NCBI GenBank assembly: GCA_013399115.1
Contig: VXAA01000923.1
Span: forward strand, 209,451 to 273,450
Reading direction: 5' to 3'
From: Anseranas semipalmata
Lineage: Eukaryota > Chordata > Aves > Anseriformes > Anseranatidae
Length of the DNA: 64,000 nt
The notes beneath the pieces were generated by a model. That model was given only the letters and a program-made list of their open reading frames with translations. It had not been told where the DNA came from and ran no database searches. The stretch's first letter is position 1; every line of letters starts with the position of its first letter. Positions 1 through 10,934 of this stretch are shown here, piece after piece. A program made the position numbers and the translations under genes.

Positions 1-3000
1 GGTTTTGGGTTTCCCCCAGCTGCTGTGTTCTGTGTATGTGTCCTTCCCCACAGGGAAGGAGTCAAGTTCCCTCTGTGTTTCTGTTCCTTTTTTGGGAATA
101 TTGACAAATGTGGCCTTCAACTTGTGACTCAGTCTGGCAAGCCACTTGCTGCCTTCAGTCTTATTAACTACCCTTAATGCTTGCAATTGCCCCAGTGCAG
201 GTTGAGACAGACCCCAATACTGAGCTGTAAATTAGGGTCCTGGTCCTTTCCTGTGAGAGATGCCTCAACACAGAGACTTCAGCTTGTCTGAGGACAAGAC
301 TGATGTATGAGGGTGCCAAAAAGGCTGTTCCCACATCTGAACAAGCTTGCTTTGTAACAAGACCCAGGGAGCTGCTTGTCAGCAACACCGCCACGTTTTC
401 CTCTGTGTTCCTAACAAAGCTGTTCACAGCCTGCAGCACTTGAGGTTAACAAGGTCTGTAGGGCTGTGGTGGGTAGTTCCACCTGTGCTTGCACCCTTCC
501 CTATGGTCATCCCGTTGTTTTTTGGCCATCTCACTGGTAACACTATCCAAAATTGAAACAGGCCTATCCACTGGCTTATTTAAATGCAAACAGGCTGAGA
601 GTCTTTTGAAAGTAGTGTCCATCAGCAGAACGGATGTTTGCACTGTGAGTGCTGGTCCATCATTAAAAGACTTCCTATGGGATATTGCTGCCCTCAGGGG
701 CTCTTTGACTTAGTAAGAAAGTTTTGAACTGACTGTTTCTCTCTAGCAGGGATAAAATAATGCAAACTTGTTACTGATGCCAAGTATTGTAGCCAGCAGC
801 ATGACTTTCTCATTCCCACTGATGTTCCTGAATTTTCAGACTTCTCTGTTTTGGCTCTTGTAAATAAGTGACTTTGAGCTGAAAGAATTAGAGATCTTAT
901 GTTCTACACTGCGATCTTCCATTTCTCGCAAGTACTTACCCATACTCTTGACTTTACCTTGTAATTTCTCAATTATAATTAAAATTTTTCCACCAAGATT
1001 TTCTCTTGTGTACAATTTTCTAGATAAGAGATCATTCTGGGTGCTTAGATTGATAATTTCAAGGATATTGGATGTATTTGGATGTATGCATTTCATTGAA
1101 AAGAGTGGCAACCATGTTTCTAATGTAACGAAGTAATTCTGAAAAAATGCAGACTTACAGCTTATTTTTAAAAAAGGAATTATTTCCTTTTAGTGAACAA
1201 AGCATCTGTAACATGGAAAGCTGCAGTAAGTAAGCTAGTTCCTAGCTATATTTGTTCTCACCAGAAACAAATCTAGCAGTAAGTGTTCTATGTTTCTTTG
1301 GTTAATAACAGAATTAAGTTGCATTTGGTAAATAGGAAGATATGTGATAACAAAAGTTTTCCAACATCTCACTTAGAGTGTAATAAACTGTGTTGCTTGC
1401 TAGCTTTGTGGCTTCTCTAAGTTTCTGATCGTATGCTATAAGAAAAATCGATATCTCATTTCTCACATCAGCCAGATGGATAGGCCAGGCAAGGGCTTCA
1501 GCCAAGGCTTTGTGCCATTCTGACAGGGAAAAAACATGTTTTCCCTATTTCAGGCTCTACTGTTTACAAGCATCTATTGACAGCTTTGCAGTACTTTCTA
1601 CAGGTAAGATCTATCACAGTAGAGCTTTAAACTCTTGCTGGCTCTGCTGTATTCACCCCCCCCCAGCTTGCCAAGTACAGTTATAAATTCTTAAAGTGGT
1701 TCTTACTTTGGATTGTGCTCGCTAAATGTTGAGAATAGCCAAGGAATAAAGGAGATGTTCTGAATTTGCAATAAGTCTGACTTATGCTGATCCTCACAAA
1801 AAAAGGTGTTATGAGAGTTTGGCTTACAGAAACCTGGCAACTACACTTTCATACCCTTTGATGAAATTAGTTTTCCTCTATGGCTGTATGGCACAGCTCT
1901 TTATGTCTGTTGCAGAACAAGTTGGTAGAAAACCAACTGGCAATAGAAATGGTATGTTTTTCAGTTCTGTGGATGTCATGGGACATGTTAAAATAATGTA
2001 ATTTTTAATACCTGGGCTAAGGAGAATACTAACTTCAGTATAAATAAAATATATTCAAAGTTACAAGAGAGCTTAAAAAAGTTACTTTCTGTAATTCACT
2101 CACTGATGGAATTAAAAACATTATTTATGAAAGCATTGATTGTGTATTCACACATACAATATATCATAATCACATCCAAAAAAGAGTATTAAAATATAAT
2201 TAAACCTTTTGATTGCCAAGCAAATCACTCATTGTATGGGAATGCCAAATAAGAATTATCCATTTAGCTCTCGTTGGCCATCCCACTCACAGTGCTTATT
2301 ACACATTATTTTTTCCATAGAGAGACGCTGCTTGGCAAAAAGAAGCTGAATTAATTTGCCTGAATCACTCTTTCTAGTAAAACCTCTATATTAACAGGGG
2401 CTGAGCGTATGAAGAGATCTCTTCATAGCTATGTCACTGCCTATAAGGTGGTTGTGAAGTTGGCTTCAAGAAAGCTAGTGCTAGCATTTAGTGCATCCAA
2501 AGCACTTGATTATCAGTAGGGCCTAACTCCCTAGTAATACAAGAAATTTAAAATTCAAATGCAGGTACTCCATTTTCCACATGTCACCATTGGGAGAGCT
2601 ACAGAGGCAGCTCAGCTCACAAAGGGAATTTGTGTGCAAATGCAGCTCCTTCATATGCAGGTAGAAAGCAGTAGAATACTAACGAGATACGTGTGACACT
2701 TTTGTATTAAATTCTCTTAAAGTGCAAAGAAGTCCAAGTTCTATGACAAACCCTAAAGCTCAACCTGGGTCTCCTTTCTGCTTTGTCACATCTAGCTCCT
2801 TCACACCTCGAGATCTCTGGGGACCCAGGGTGACAACGGGCTGGACTGAGTTCAGTTACTCTGGGGCCTTGTTGATGCAACCCTACAGTAACCCTACATG
2901 TTTTATCACAGCACAACACTGTAAGCTCCAGAGCTTAGTCCTTCATGAAACCAGAAAGGAAGCTCAAACCTAAGGCAATGTCCATGTGAGTCTCAGAGAA

Positions 3001-4150
3001 CCAAAACCAGGAGCAAACAATGACACAATCCTCTCTGAAGCCTGCACAAACCTGAGAAATGTGACGGAACTACATAAAGCTTGTAAAATGAATGAGAGGA
3101 AGCTATGGAAGCCTGGTTTCAGTTTGCAAAATTAAATGTATTGAGGCATGGATCCATTTTCCTTTCATTTGTGACTTCTGAAGTGCAACAGATTCATACA
3201 AAAGGTTCTATTTTGGCTGATATCAATTGAAAGCTCAAAATCAATGACACCACACATCAACATAGGCAAAGACAGAATATAATGTTCTCTATTGTACATT
3301 TTGAAGTTCGCTTTTGTTGAAAGCGTACTATACTGTTCTTTCGGAAAAGGAATTTAAAGATCATTTTGTCAAAGAGGTCACAAGGTGTGAAGAAACAACA
3401 TTTGCACAACTTAATTTTAGTTGGTCTTACTTCAAGACAGAAACTGGAGTTAAGGAAGGAGAACAAACCATGAGTTAAAAGCAATGCTTCCTCCTTTTCT
3501 GACTGATTGCAGGTTCAGATTGCACTTAGAATTCTCAGGGGATGTACAGATGGAGATGAAATATTGGTTTGGTGTAATGGTAACATGGAGATCATAGCTA
3601 TAAGCTATATTTGTAAAGCATAAATCAGTGCCTGAGCACCAAACCATGGGAGTTTAGCATTCAATTCATATATTATCACTGATTATAATTTTTTACTTGA
3701 CAATATATCATCAGTCATGTAAGTAGCTATGAGATATTTTTTCTACCCATAACCACGCAACTTGTGCACAAAGTGAAGACTGATGAAAACTGCCAAATGT
3801 AAATAATAAAAAGGATATTTTTGTTATCGGTAATTCTGTACCCCATTGAGAAACTGTTCCATCTCACTACAACCCAGGGCACTGAACAGTTCCTCTCCCG
3901 AGGAGTTTATTTTTTTAACTAGGCAAGATAAGCAGAAGCTCACAGAATGAGATGCAGCAGCCAAGAATTGAGACTGACTGTCTGCAGTCAGCATGCAAAT
4001 TCAATGTTTTTTTTTCCTTTAAAAAAAAAAAAAAGAAAAAAAATAATGAAAACAATGTAAGAAAGGATAAGGTGCACAGGCTGAGAGGGAGAATCCTGAC
4101 AGTGCTGGAGCAAGTGACTAATTGGTATATAGAAGGAAAAGCTTGAAGTT
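1..4150. other. Non-coding flank, no gene seen
   Basis: I see no exon with recognisable protein similarity on either strand. Open frames here are all under 100 codons, lack support and overlap on opposite strands as expected by chance. Small landmarks are a run of nine C at about 1658-1666 and an A-rich tract at 4021-4044. The sequence is unique-looking, moderately AT-rich DNA without an obvious CR1 fragment. Confidence 0.6.
4010..4045. repeat. T-tract/A-tract low-complexity repeat
   Basis: A run of T followed by CC and TTT passes directly into 14 A, then G, then seven A. Adjacent T and A tracts form a low-complexity, potentially hairpin-forming stretch. It may be the tail of an old retroposed element, but no element body is recognisable next to it. 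Confidence 0.7.
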
Positions 4151-4540
4151 CAGCTGCTGTGGCTTGTTTCCTAGACTGTTGGCTGTCTTGATCAGCTAAT
4201 TTTCAGCTTTTCTCAATGTGTGCCCATATCCTCAACCTGCAGCTGAGAACATTGCCCCTGGAATCAGGTTCTGCAGAACAGGAGACAGTGCTTTCACTCT
4301 GGGCTCACAGCTTGTTGGTGGCTCACAGAGGTCTGCTGGCATCAGTGGTGGATGTGATCCTCACTGCAGTCCTTGCAGTGACTGTCTTATTCCCTGCTCC
4401 CCTGGCTGAAGAACTCTCTCTGATCTCCCATGCTGCATCATTTTTCTTCCTTTCCTACATAAACCTGGCCAGAGCATGGTGCACCCATTTGTTCCGAGTG
4501 TCCAACAACATCTGAGGACTGTCTCAAGTCAGCCTTACAG

Positions 4541-4585
4541 TTTTGTTGTTGTTGCTGGTGGTACTTTTTGTTGTTGTTGTTTTTG
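4541..4585. repeat. Interrupted (GTT)n microsatellite
   Basis: Two blocks of GTT repeats are separated by a short interruption (CTGGTGGTACTTTT). This is a simple trinucleotide repeat and no function is implied. Confidence 0.85.
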
Positions 4586-5164
4586 GAAGCTTCAGCTTCC
4601 TGGAATTGCTGTAATGTGACAAAAAGATGTTCAGGAGACAAAATGTGCTGAGGTTCATCTCGGTCCCTTGCCTTTAGCTAAGTTCACCAAAGGCTCCTAC
4701 ACTTCAATAAGATCTTACCAAGTGCCCTGCATAGCTGAACAGGAGCTTACTGGCCTCAGCCAGACCTGCAGGACCTCACTACCCAGAGGGATGGTGTGGT
4801 GACTGCTCACCTGTTCTGCTGTCCTCAGATCTCACTAGCAATTGCTGTAGTCCTCTGGCCACCACTTATGTTGGCAATATCAGCCACATCTATTACTCAC
4901 CACTAATAGTTTGCTGTGGAGGAGTTCGCACGGCTTCCTCTTGGTAGCGTGCCTGGGTAACAATGGCTGATGTGGTAGGGAGCTCATGGGACATGCTCTC
5001 ACTCATGGTGGGTGGAGGGATGTGTGAGTTGGGGAACCAGCACTTCCAGGGGAGAGGAAGGGTTGAACATAACCATTCATGTGCACATGGTTGTGTGTGA
5101 GTAGAAGCTTTGGAGATTAGCCATGGAAGGTCACTTAGAAATTTCTGGTTATTTATCAATCTTT
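4586..5164. other. Unassigned sequence upstream of the arrestin exon
   Basis: No exon is visible. The stretch leads into the LTR-like segment that follows. It may be the rest of that element (its U3 part), but I could not find an element start or a matching second copy for it. The open frames here (for example the minus-strand one at 4893-5159) resemble nothing I know. Confidence 0.4.
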
Positions 5165-5290
5165 GGCTAAGAGTCTTGAATTACAGTTTATCTGCTGTAT
5201 CACCAATACTGATCCTAAATGTGTAGTTGACTGCTTGCCAGTTAGTGAGGTGCTGCTAATAAATGGATAAGTGCCTTGAATCCCCTTCAG
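5165..5290 (+). mobile_element. LTR-like repeat segment with AATAAA, copy 1
   Basis: This segment aligns by eye with 12427-12566. Shared blocks include a TTTATCTG box, a CTGAT...TGTATAGTT-like box, AGGTGCTGCTAA and AATAAA near the 3' end. Two diverged copies with a polyadenylation-type hexamer near the same end are typical of the R region of an avian endogenous-retrovirus LTR. I could not define the LTR 5' end, a target-site duplication or an internal region. The segment stops right at the first arrestin exon, so it may supply that gene's promoter, 5' UTR or acceptor. The repeat relationship is seen; the LTR assignment is inference. Confidence 0.4.
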
Positions 5291-5691
5291 GCTGGCGTAG
5301 CCCAGGGAGCTGAGCCCTCTGCCGTGAGGCACCCAGAACTCATTCCTGATGCCATGACCTCAAAAACCCCAGCATCACAGGGGGAGTCGGGTAAGATGAC
5401 CTCCCTATCCAACCTCACGGCCCTGGCAGCACCCAACTCCCACTCTTCCCTTACGTCAACAGTGAAAGCAATTAACCTGGTGCTGCCTGAGATTGAGGTG
5501 TATTTGGCTGGCTCCAGCATAGGTGGCCAACTGGTTCTGAACGTCAGGAGTACCCTTGTGGACCCTATTGTGAAGGTAGAGTTTGTGGAAAGAGACTACC
5601 TGAGCGGGCATGAGGAGAGCAGTCCGGAACTGGACTATGGCACCAACGAGGCTGCCTACATCTCCAAAGCAAAGAAATTTCCACATAGTGG
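5291..5691 (+). CDS. ARRDC5: ARRDC5-like alpha-arrestin, N-terminal coding exon
   Basis: From about 5459 the frame reads TVKAINLVLPE, then YLAGSSIGGQ and STLVDPIVKVEF. This is the start of an arrestin N-domain and closely resembles vertebrate ARRDC5 (arrestin domain containing 5), an alpha-arrestin adaptor reported as testis-enriched in mammals. In-frame ATGs lie at 5354 (GCC before, A after) and 5396; the frame is open upstream to 5249. A CCCCTTCAG at 5282-5290 could be a splice acceptor, so the exon may begin at 5291 with coding from 5354. The exon ends at tandem donors: GTAAGA at 5692 is strong, but joining to the next exon shifts the frame and reaches TGA at 10757. GTGGGT at 5688 is weaker, but keeps the frame (…FPHNGWL). 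The family match is confident; whether the gene still works is not. Confidence 0.8.
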
Positions 5692-6110
5692 GTAAGATGC
5701 TGGAATAAGGCAACACCTAGCAGCAACCTAGCATTGGGCTAGGGAAGATGGGATCAGACCTTTTCCAGTGGGAGGAAGTCTTGCTTTTGCCAATAGCCAT
5801 GTGCTCTGTTTCTATGGCATCCTGCTTTTCACTATGTCATGTGGCAACTGGGGCTGCCCAATGAACAGAAACATTCTGGTATGGGAAGTAGTACTTGAGA
5901 GTGTCAGAGCGTCAGAAGTCTCCCCATTCCCAGCCCCAAGTTGGTGGCTGTATTTGTGAAGTGAACATTTGTTGCCCAGAAAGCCATCAGACCCTGTCTA
6001 GCAGCAGGTAGGAAATCTTTAGTCACAAGCACATCACTGAAACACTCTTTGCTCATCTAGAAGGCTTACTTTGTTTTCGTCGACTTACATGCCACAAAGT
6101 ATCCACTGGG

Positions 6111-6140
6111 TATTCAACTCTGTTATATTCAACTCTGTTA
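6111..6140. repeat. Exact 15-bp tandem duplication
   Basis: The unit TATTCAACTCTGTTA occurs twice in a row without mismatch, which implies a recent slippage or duplication event. It lies within the arrestin intron. Confidence 0.9.
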
Positions 6141-6266
6141 TATTTGCAACTATAGTGAAGGCTTTGTTAGACTTACTGCTGTATCGTTACTGAGAGGAAA
6201 AACAAAAACAACAAAAAAGAGAGACATACACTGAAAACACCTGCACAAGTGTGGTTATTTCACTGA

Positions 6267-6573
6267 ATTACAGAATGGCTGAGGTTGGAAGGGGCCTCTG
6301 GGAGTCCTCTTGTCCAGCCTTCCTGCTCAAGCAGGGACACCCAGAGCTGGTTGCCTAGGACCTAGACAGCTTTTGAAGATCTCCAGGAATGGAGACTCCA
6401 CAACCTCTCTGGGCAACCTGTTCCAGTGCTCCATCACCCGCACAGTAAAGTGTTTCCTGGTGTTTAGACAGAACCTTGTGTGTTTCAGTTTGTACCTATT
6501 GCCTCTTGTCCTGGGACTGGGCACCACTGAAAAGAGCCTGGTTCTATCTTTTTTGCACCTTCCCTTCACATAT
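6267..6573 (-). mobile_element. CR1: CR1 LINE 3' fragment (minus orientation)
   Basis: Read on the plus strand, this starts with ACAGAATGGCTGAGGTTGGA and GGGGCCTCTGGGAG, the reverse complement of the CR1 3' end. It continues through the block reading GGGCAACCTGTTCCAGTGC on the plus strand into the final part of the reverse-transcriptase ORF. The minus strand still encodes a recognisable [11 protein letters not shown] motif, as in the CR1 ORF2 C-terminus. The copy is 5'-truncated, as is usual for CR1, and lacks a clear octamer tail. It sits in the arrestin intron in antisense orientation. Confidence 0.85.
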
Positions 6574-8068
6574 CATACACCCTAAAATGCACACATGTAA
6601 ATGCAGAGCTAATCATTAAACCTTACATGTTTATTAAAAAGAGTAAAATCAGTGGGATATAATGACCACCAAAGACACTTTTCCTTGCAGACCAGTGTAT
6701 TATTCCAGGGAACACATAAAGCAAATGGAAGCCTCCTAGGAGGTGCATTCCCCTTCCTCAGCAACCCCTTTTTGGGGGTCTGTTGGGAGTCCTGAAGATT
6801 TAGTCTACAGATCATTGGCTGAAGTTCACTGCCCTAGAAAAGTTTAGTACTGAAGTTAGACTGTGCCAATACAATGAAACTGTGCATTTGAACTACGACC
6901 TGCAGCAATCAGGCTTCATTTCCTCTCAGACTTAAAGGCTCTACTTCCTTCGAAAGGTCATTTTGCCCTTACACATTCACTTGACTCAGCCTTGACCTAC
7001 TGCAGCATGTTGGCTCTTCCTGTGTGCTACCAGATGTTACAACTCTGGCAGGAAAGAGGGAGAAAGGCTGAGTGTTGGAAAAATCATTTTTGTCATTATA
7101 AGAACAAGTACCTGTAAAGAATCTCAGTTTTGGATCTTCTCAGCTAAAGTTCAAATTGCTGTTGCTTAAATATACTCTTGAATCCATATTCTGTCACCTG
7201 TATGTGTGTTCCTGTTTTCACAAGAGCTGAGCACCCACATTCATCAAGACTTGCCAAGGCAGTACAGTTTGATAACAGATTTTTACTACTGTAGCTCAGT
7301 CTTTTTGCTCCTTTTCCCAACATTGATTGCATCTCTACAGAAGTGCTCTAACAAGTCCAAGAAAGCCTTTTTAAAACATGAAAGAACATACAGACCTGAC
7401 CCTTCTTACCCTGAATACCCTGTGCCCCCTGCTGCTGTTGGCATAGGAGGAATGTATGTTAGAACAGATTGCTGCCTGTGTCAGCTTTTGACACTCAGCT
7501 GCTAATATGCTCTTGATAGCATATTACTACCTGGTATTTGATCTTACCACATACCCTACTTGGGTCACAGCTGATGTCTGTGTAAGAAACGTATATACAT
7601 GGCTCCAGGTGCCTACTGACACATTTCTTTTTAACCCTGGTAAACCCTGCCACTTCTCAAGGAACTCAGTATTGTCTCCTTGTGAGATAAAGACTGTTTA
7701 GGGAGCTGACTCGCGGTAACCATTGAATAAGACTGGTAGCAGTTCTAGGATAATTAGATCCAGAAAAGAAAAAGATGTTTCAGTGTTACCGGGGATAACC
7801 ATCCTCATCACCAACAGAAACCTCCGGTCACAGCAAACAAGAACCAGGAGCTTAGCAATGCTACAGACATTTTGAAGTGCTTCAAGCACAGCTGTGCATG
7901 GTCAGTCACACCCCAGGAAATTCCTTCTTTCCTTCATAGAAAGATCACCCCCCAAGTCATTCCTACCAGTAGCATGTTCACACTTTCCCCACAGCCACAA
8001 CCATCATCCTCCTGACCAGTAAACACAATATGGAGCTCTTTTTGAATTAGGTAACACAATAAATTACA

Positions 8069-9015
8069 AGGGGCTAGTTCTCTTCAATATCTCTATCAAT
8101 GATCTGGATGAGGGGATTGAGTGCACCCTCAGAAAGTCTGCAGATGACACCAAGTTAGGCACACGTGTTGATCTGCCTGAGGGTAGGAAGGCTCTGCAGG
8201 AAGATCTGGATTGGCTGGACCGATGGGCTGAGGCCAACTGTATGAAGTTCAACAAGGCCAAGTGCTGGGTCCTGCACTTGGGGCACAACAACCCCAAGCA
8301 GCGCTACAGGCTGGGGGATGAGTGGCTGGAAAGCTGCCTGGCAGAGAAGGACCTGGGAGTATTGGTTGATAGTCGGCTGAATATGAGCCAGCAGTGTGCT
8401 CAGGTGGCCAAGAAGGCCAACAGCATCCTGGCTTGTATCAGGAACAGTGTGGCCAGCAGGACTAGGGAAGTGATTGTCCCCCTGTACTCGGCACTGGTGA
8501 GGCCGCACCTCGAGTCCTGTGTTCAGTTTTGGGCCCCTCACTACAGGAAGGACGTCGAGGTGCTTGAGAGAGTCCAGAGAAGGGCAACAAAGCTGGTGAG
8601 GGGTCTGGAGAACAAGTCCTGTGAGGGAGCTGGGGTTGTTTAGCCTGGAGAAAAGGTGGCTCAGGGGAGACCTTATCGCGCTTTACAATTACCTTAAAGG
8701 AGGCTGTAGCGGGGTGGGGATTGGTCTCTTCTCCCAGGCAACAAGTGGTAAGACAAGAGGAAATGGGCTTAAGTAGTGCCAGGGGAGGTTCAGGTTGGAT
8801 ATTAGGAAAAATTTCTTCACTGAGAGGGTTGTAAAGTATTGGCACAGGCTGCCCAGGGAAGTGGTTGAGTCACCATCCCTGGAGGTCTTCAAAAAATGTA
8901 TAAATGCAGAGCTTAGTGACATGGTTTAATGGTGGACTTGGCAGTGTTAGGTTAAAGGTTGGACTGGCTGATCTTAGAGGTCTTTTCCAACATAAATGAT
9001 TCTATGATTCTATGA
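8069..9015 (+). mobile_element. CR1: CR1 LINE, 5'-truncated copy with RT fragment and octamer tail
   Basis: This is the longest mobile element in the window. From 8069 to 8643 a single frame stays open. It encodes the second half of a CR1 reverse transcriptase: [12 protein letters not shown], then SADDTKLG (the catalytic F/YADD box with S replacing the aromatic residue), then [26 protein letters not shown], and [15 protein letters not shown]. The frame then ends at a TAG near 8641, apparently because of a short deletion around 8622, where the usual residues between the KSxE and the GLFSLEKR motif are missing. The element continues through the 3' region ([16 protein letters not shown] in another frame) to the tandem octamer tail ATTCTATGATTCTATGA at about 8999-9015. 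It cannot be autonomous. Confidence 0.92.
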
Positions 9016-10725
9016 CCTGGAATTGTCTTATACTTCCCAGTATGACCTCAGGTTTTGCTGAACACCAAGATGTGTGGTATCCCTGGGTGCCTCCAGGGAG
9101 CTAGCTCTTGGGAGCACCTTCCCACTTCTGTAGCTGCCAGGAAAATTTCTACAGTGGAATTAGTTCTGTCACATAGTTTCAGGGGAATGAATTTTTCAGA
9201 GCCCACATAGACATCAGGTGCTCTTGTGTAATGGGGTTCATGTCTACAAGCCATGGGGAGCCAGGGAAGGTAAGTGCACTTTTACTTCCAAGATAAATTC
9301 AGGGACATTGCTTAAGGCCACCGTCCCTTTGAGTATGAGGGTCTGTGCAGAAAGTTCAGCTCTGCACACAAAGCCAGGCTCTCAGTCCATACCTGCAGCA
9401 GAGATTGAGAAATGTGAACTCTTTCAGTGAATCCACACACTGTGCTGGGCCTGCAGAACAGACTACTCACAACAGGGCCTGACTGCAGATCATTCCAGGA
9501 GGGGAACATGGATTTCTTTCAAGGTTAAATTGCAGATTTGCTCTCACTTCAAAGTCCCTCCTTCTACCAAAACAAGAACATTGCTAAAATAACTTAAAGG
9601 GAACATGGTATAAGTGAGATAAGGCCCTGGGAATATCAGGTTTCTACAAACTGTCAGAATAGAGAACATGACTTTCTTATATTGCAGTTATCTAACAGGT
9701 TGATGAATTTTCTTTTCCTCCATTTCAGGTTGTTTTAGGCATTTTTTTTTCTTCTGAGTTATAACTCTGATTGATTGAAAATGCTGTTATGCCATCTGGT
9801 AGAACCTCCATGCTGTGAGGGAACAATATCCAGGCTCTTCTGCCAGCAAGAATATCCAGTTGAGATTATTAAAACTTGAGGCATTGTTGAATTCATCTGC
9901 AAAAGGATGCAGTCAGCAGGACAAAATTCTAGCAGTCTCACATCCCCTAATACTATTGTTCAAAGAGAATTTTTGGCACAAGCTGTTAGGAGAAACAAAA
10001 GCATAAGTCTGGACAATAAAACTGCCAGCAGATACATGTGTTTAAACAAAATAAGTCTTGGATGAAGAAAACAGTTAAGAGGTGCTCTTATCTGGCCAAG
10101 AGGGACCAAACTTAACCTTGCATAGGTGGGACAGTCTTTCCTTACAGCCAGCGGAACACCACCCACACAAAGCTTAATTTGATTAAGAGGCACAGAAGCA
10201 AAGACATTAGAACAAATGGATGTAGTTTTCTTGTCTCACAGTTGTGCAGGAAAGGTGCCAAATATTACTTTTATTGTGGATGGGGTCTTTTGCATGGGTG
10301 AAACAATCATATGTTTCATAGTTCAGATCATATGCACAGACATTTTAGACAACGATAAAAGAAAAATGAGAGTTATGACACTATTTTACTCCCTAAAAGC
10401 CTACTAGCGCTTATTTGCAGTTAAAAGTCCATGGCAGTCCATTTTGATAAGTGAAGATCCTAAATATTTTGCTAGGAGTTACAGGTTCCCTGACCTTGTG
10501 TTAGGATGGGGCAGATTAGCAGTTCTCAAGCTTGCCTACTGCTTGGCCCATACATCCAGCAGCTGACCTGCGGAGGCGATGCACACTCCACACAGGGCAC
10601 TTCGGGTGAAATACCACATAGTAAGGACACCTTGAATTCTGGCACAAAAGTCAAAGTTTCTGGAAGGTACAAGCATCCTAAATGTTTAAAATGTTTCTGA
10701 TAACAGTACATTGTTTGGTTTTCAG

Positions 10726-10934
10726 ATGGCTGGCTGGAATCTGGGACCTACACCTTTGATTTCCACTTCAGCCTTCCTCCAGAGGTTCCCTCCACATTCA
10801 CCAGCAAAGTTGGCTGCATCTCCTATTCTGTTCAAGGGACTTGCCGCAGCTGCAAGATTGTCTTAGCTAAAGAGGAGAGATATTCACTGTTGCAAGGAAT
10901 CAGTGGTAACCACTGGGGACATGTGAAAGACACG
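10726..10934 (+). CDS. ARRDC5: ARRDC5-like alpha-arrestin, second coding exon
   Basis: TTGGTTTTCAG precedes the exon, and ACG|GTAAGG ends it in phase 0. Read with two leading bases, it encodes GWLESGTYTFDFHFSLPPEV, then PSTFTSKVGCISYSVQG, then ILAKEE-like and LLQG motifs. This is the second half of an arrestin N-domain and matches ARRDC5 in order, spacing and length (69 codons plus 2 nt). There are no internal stops. With the first exon it gives about 160 residues of N-domain only. The arrestin C-domain, encoded downstream in mammalian ARRDC5, was not found in 10.9-22.8 kb. If the donor is not used, reading on adds 21 codons and stops at TAA 10998-11000. The locus is either truncated, decaying, or has unseen exons. 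Confidence 0.82.

Larger units (their letters stand above)
5692..10725 (+). other. Intron between the two arrestin exons
   Basis: About 5.0 kb lies between the donor region and the TTGGTTTTCAG acceptor. It holds an exact 15-bp tandem duplication at 6111-6140, a minus-oriented CR1 fragment at 6267-6573 and a longer plus-oriented CR1 at 8069-9015. I see no further exon with arrestin similarity. The stretches 6574-8068 and 9016-10725 show no recognisable feature. Confidence 0.65.

Noticed and set aside
4216..4515. 99-codon plus-strand frame with a hydrophobic centre
   Set aside because: It overlaps another open frame in this stretch, has no similarity, and lies in possibly repeat-derived sequence; probably chance.
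5287..5716. Minus-strand open frames opposite the arrestin exon
   Set aside because: The plus-strand frame has clear ARRDC5 similarity and splice borders; the antisense frames do not.
8155..8845. Long minus-strand open frames across 8.1-8.8 kb (up to 128 codons)
   Set aside because: They are antisense shadows of the CR1 reverse-transcriptase frame and have no independent similarity.
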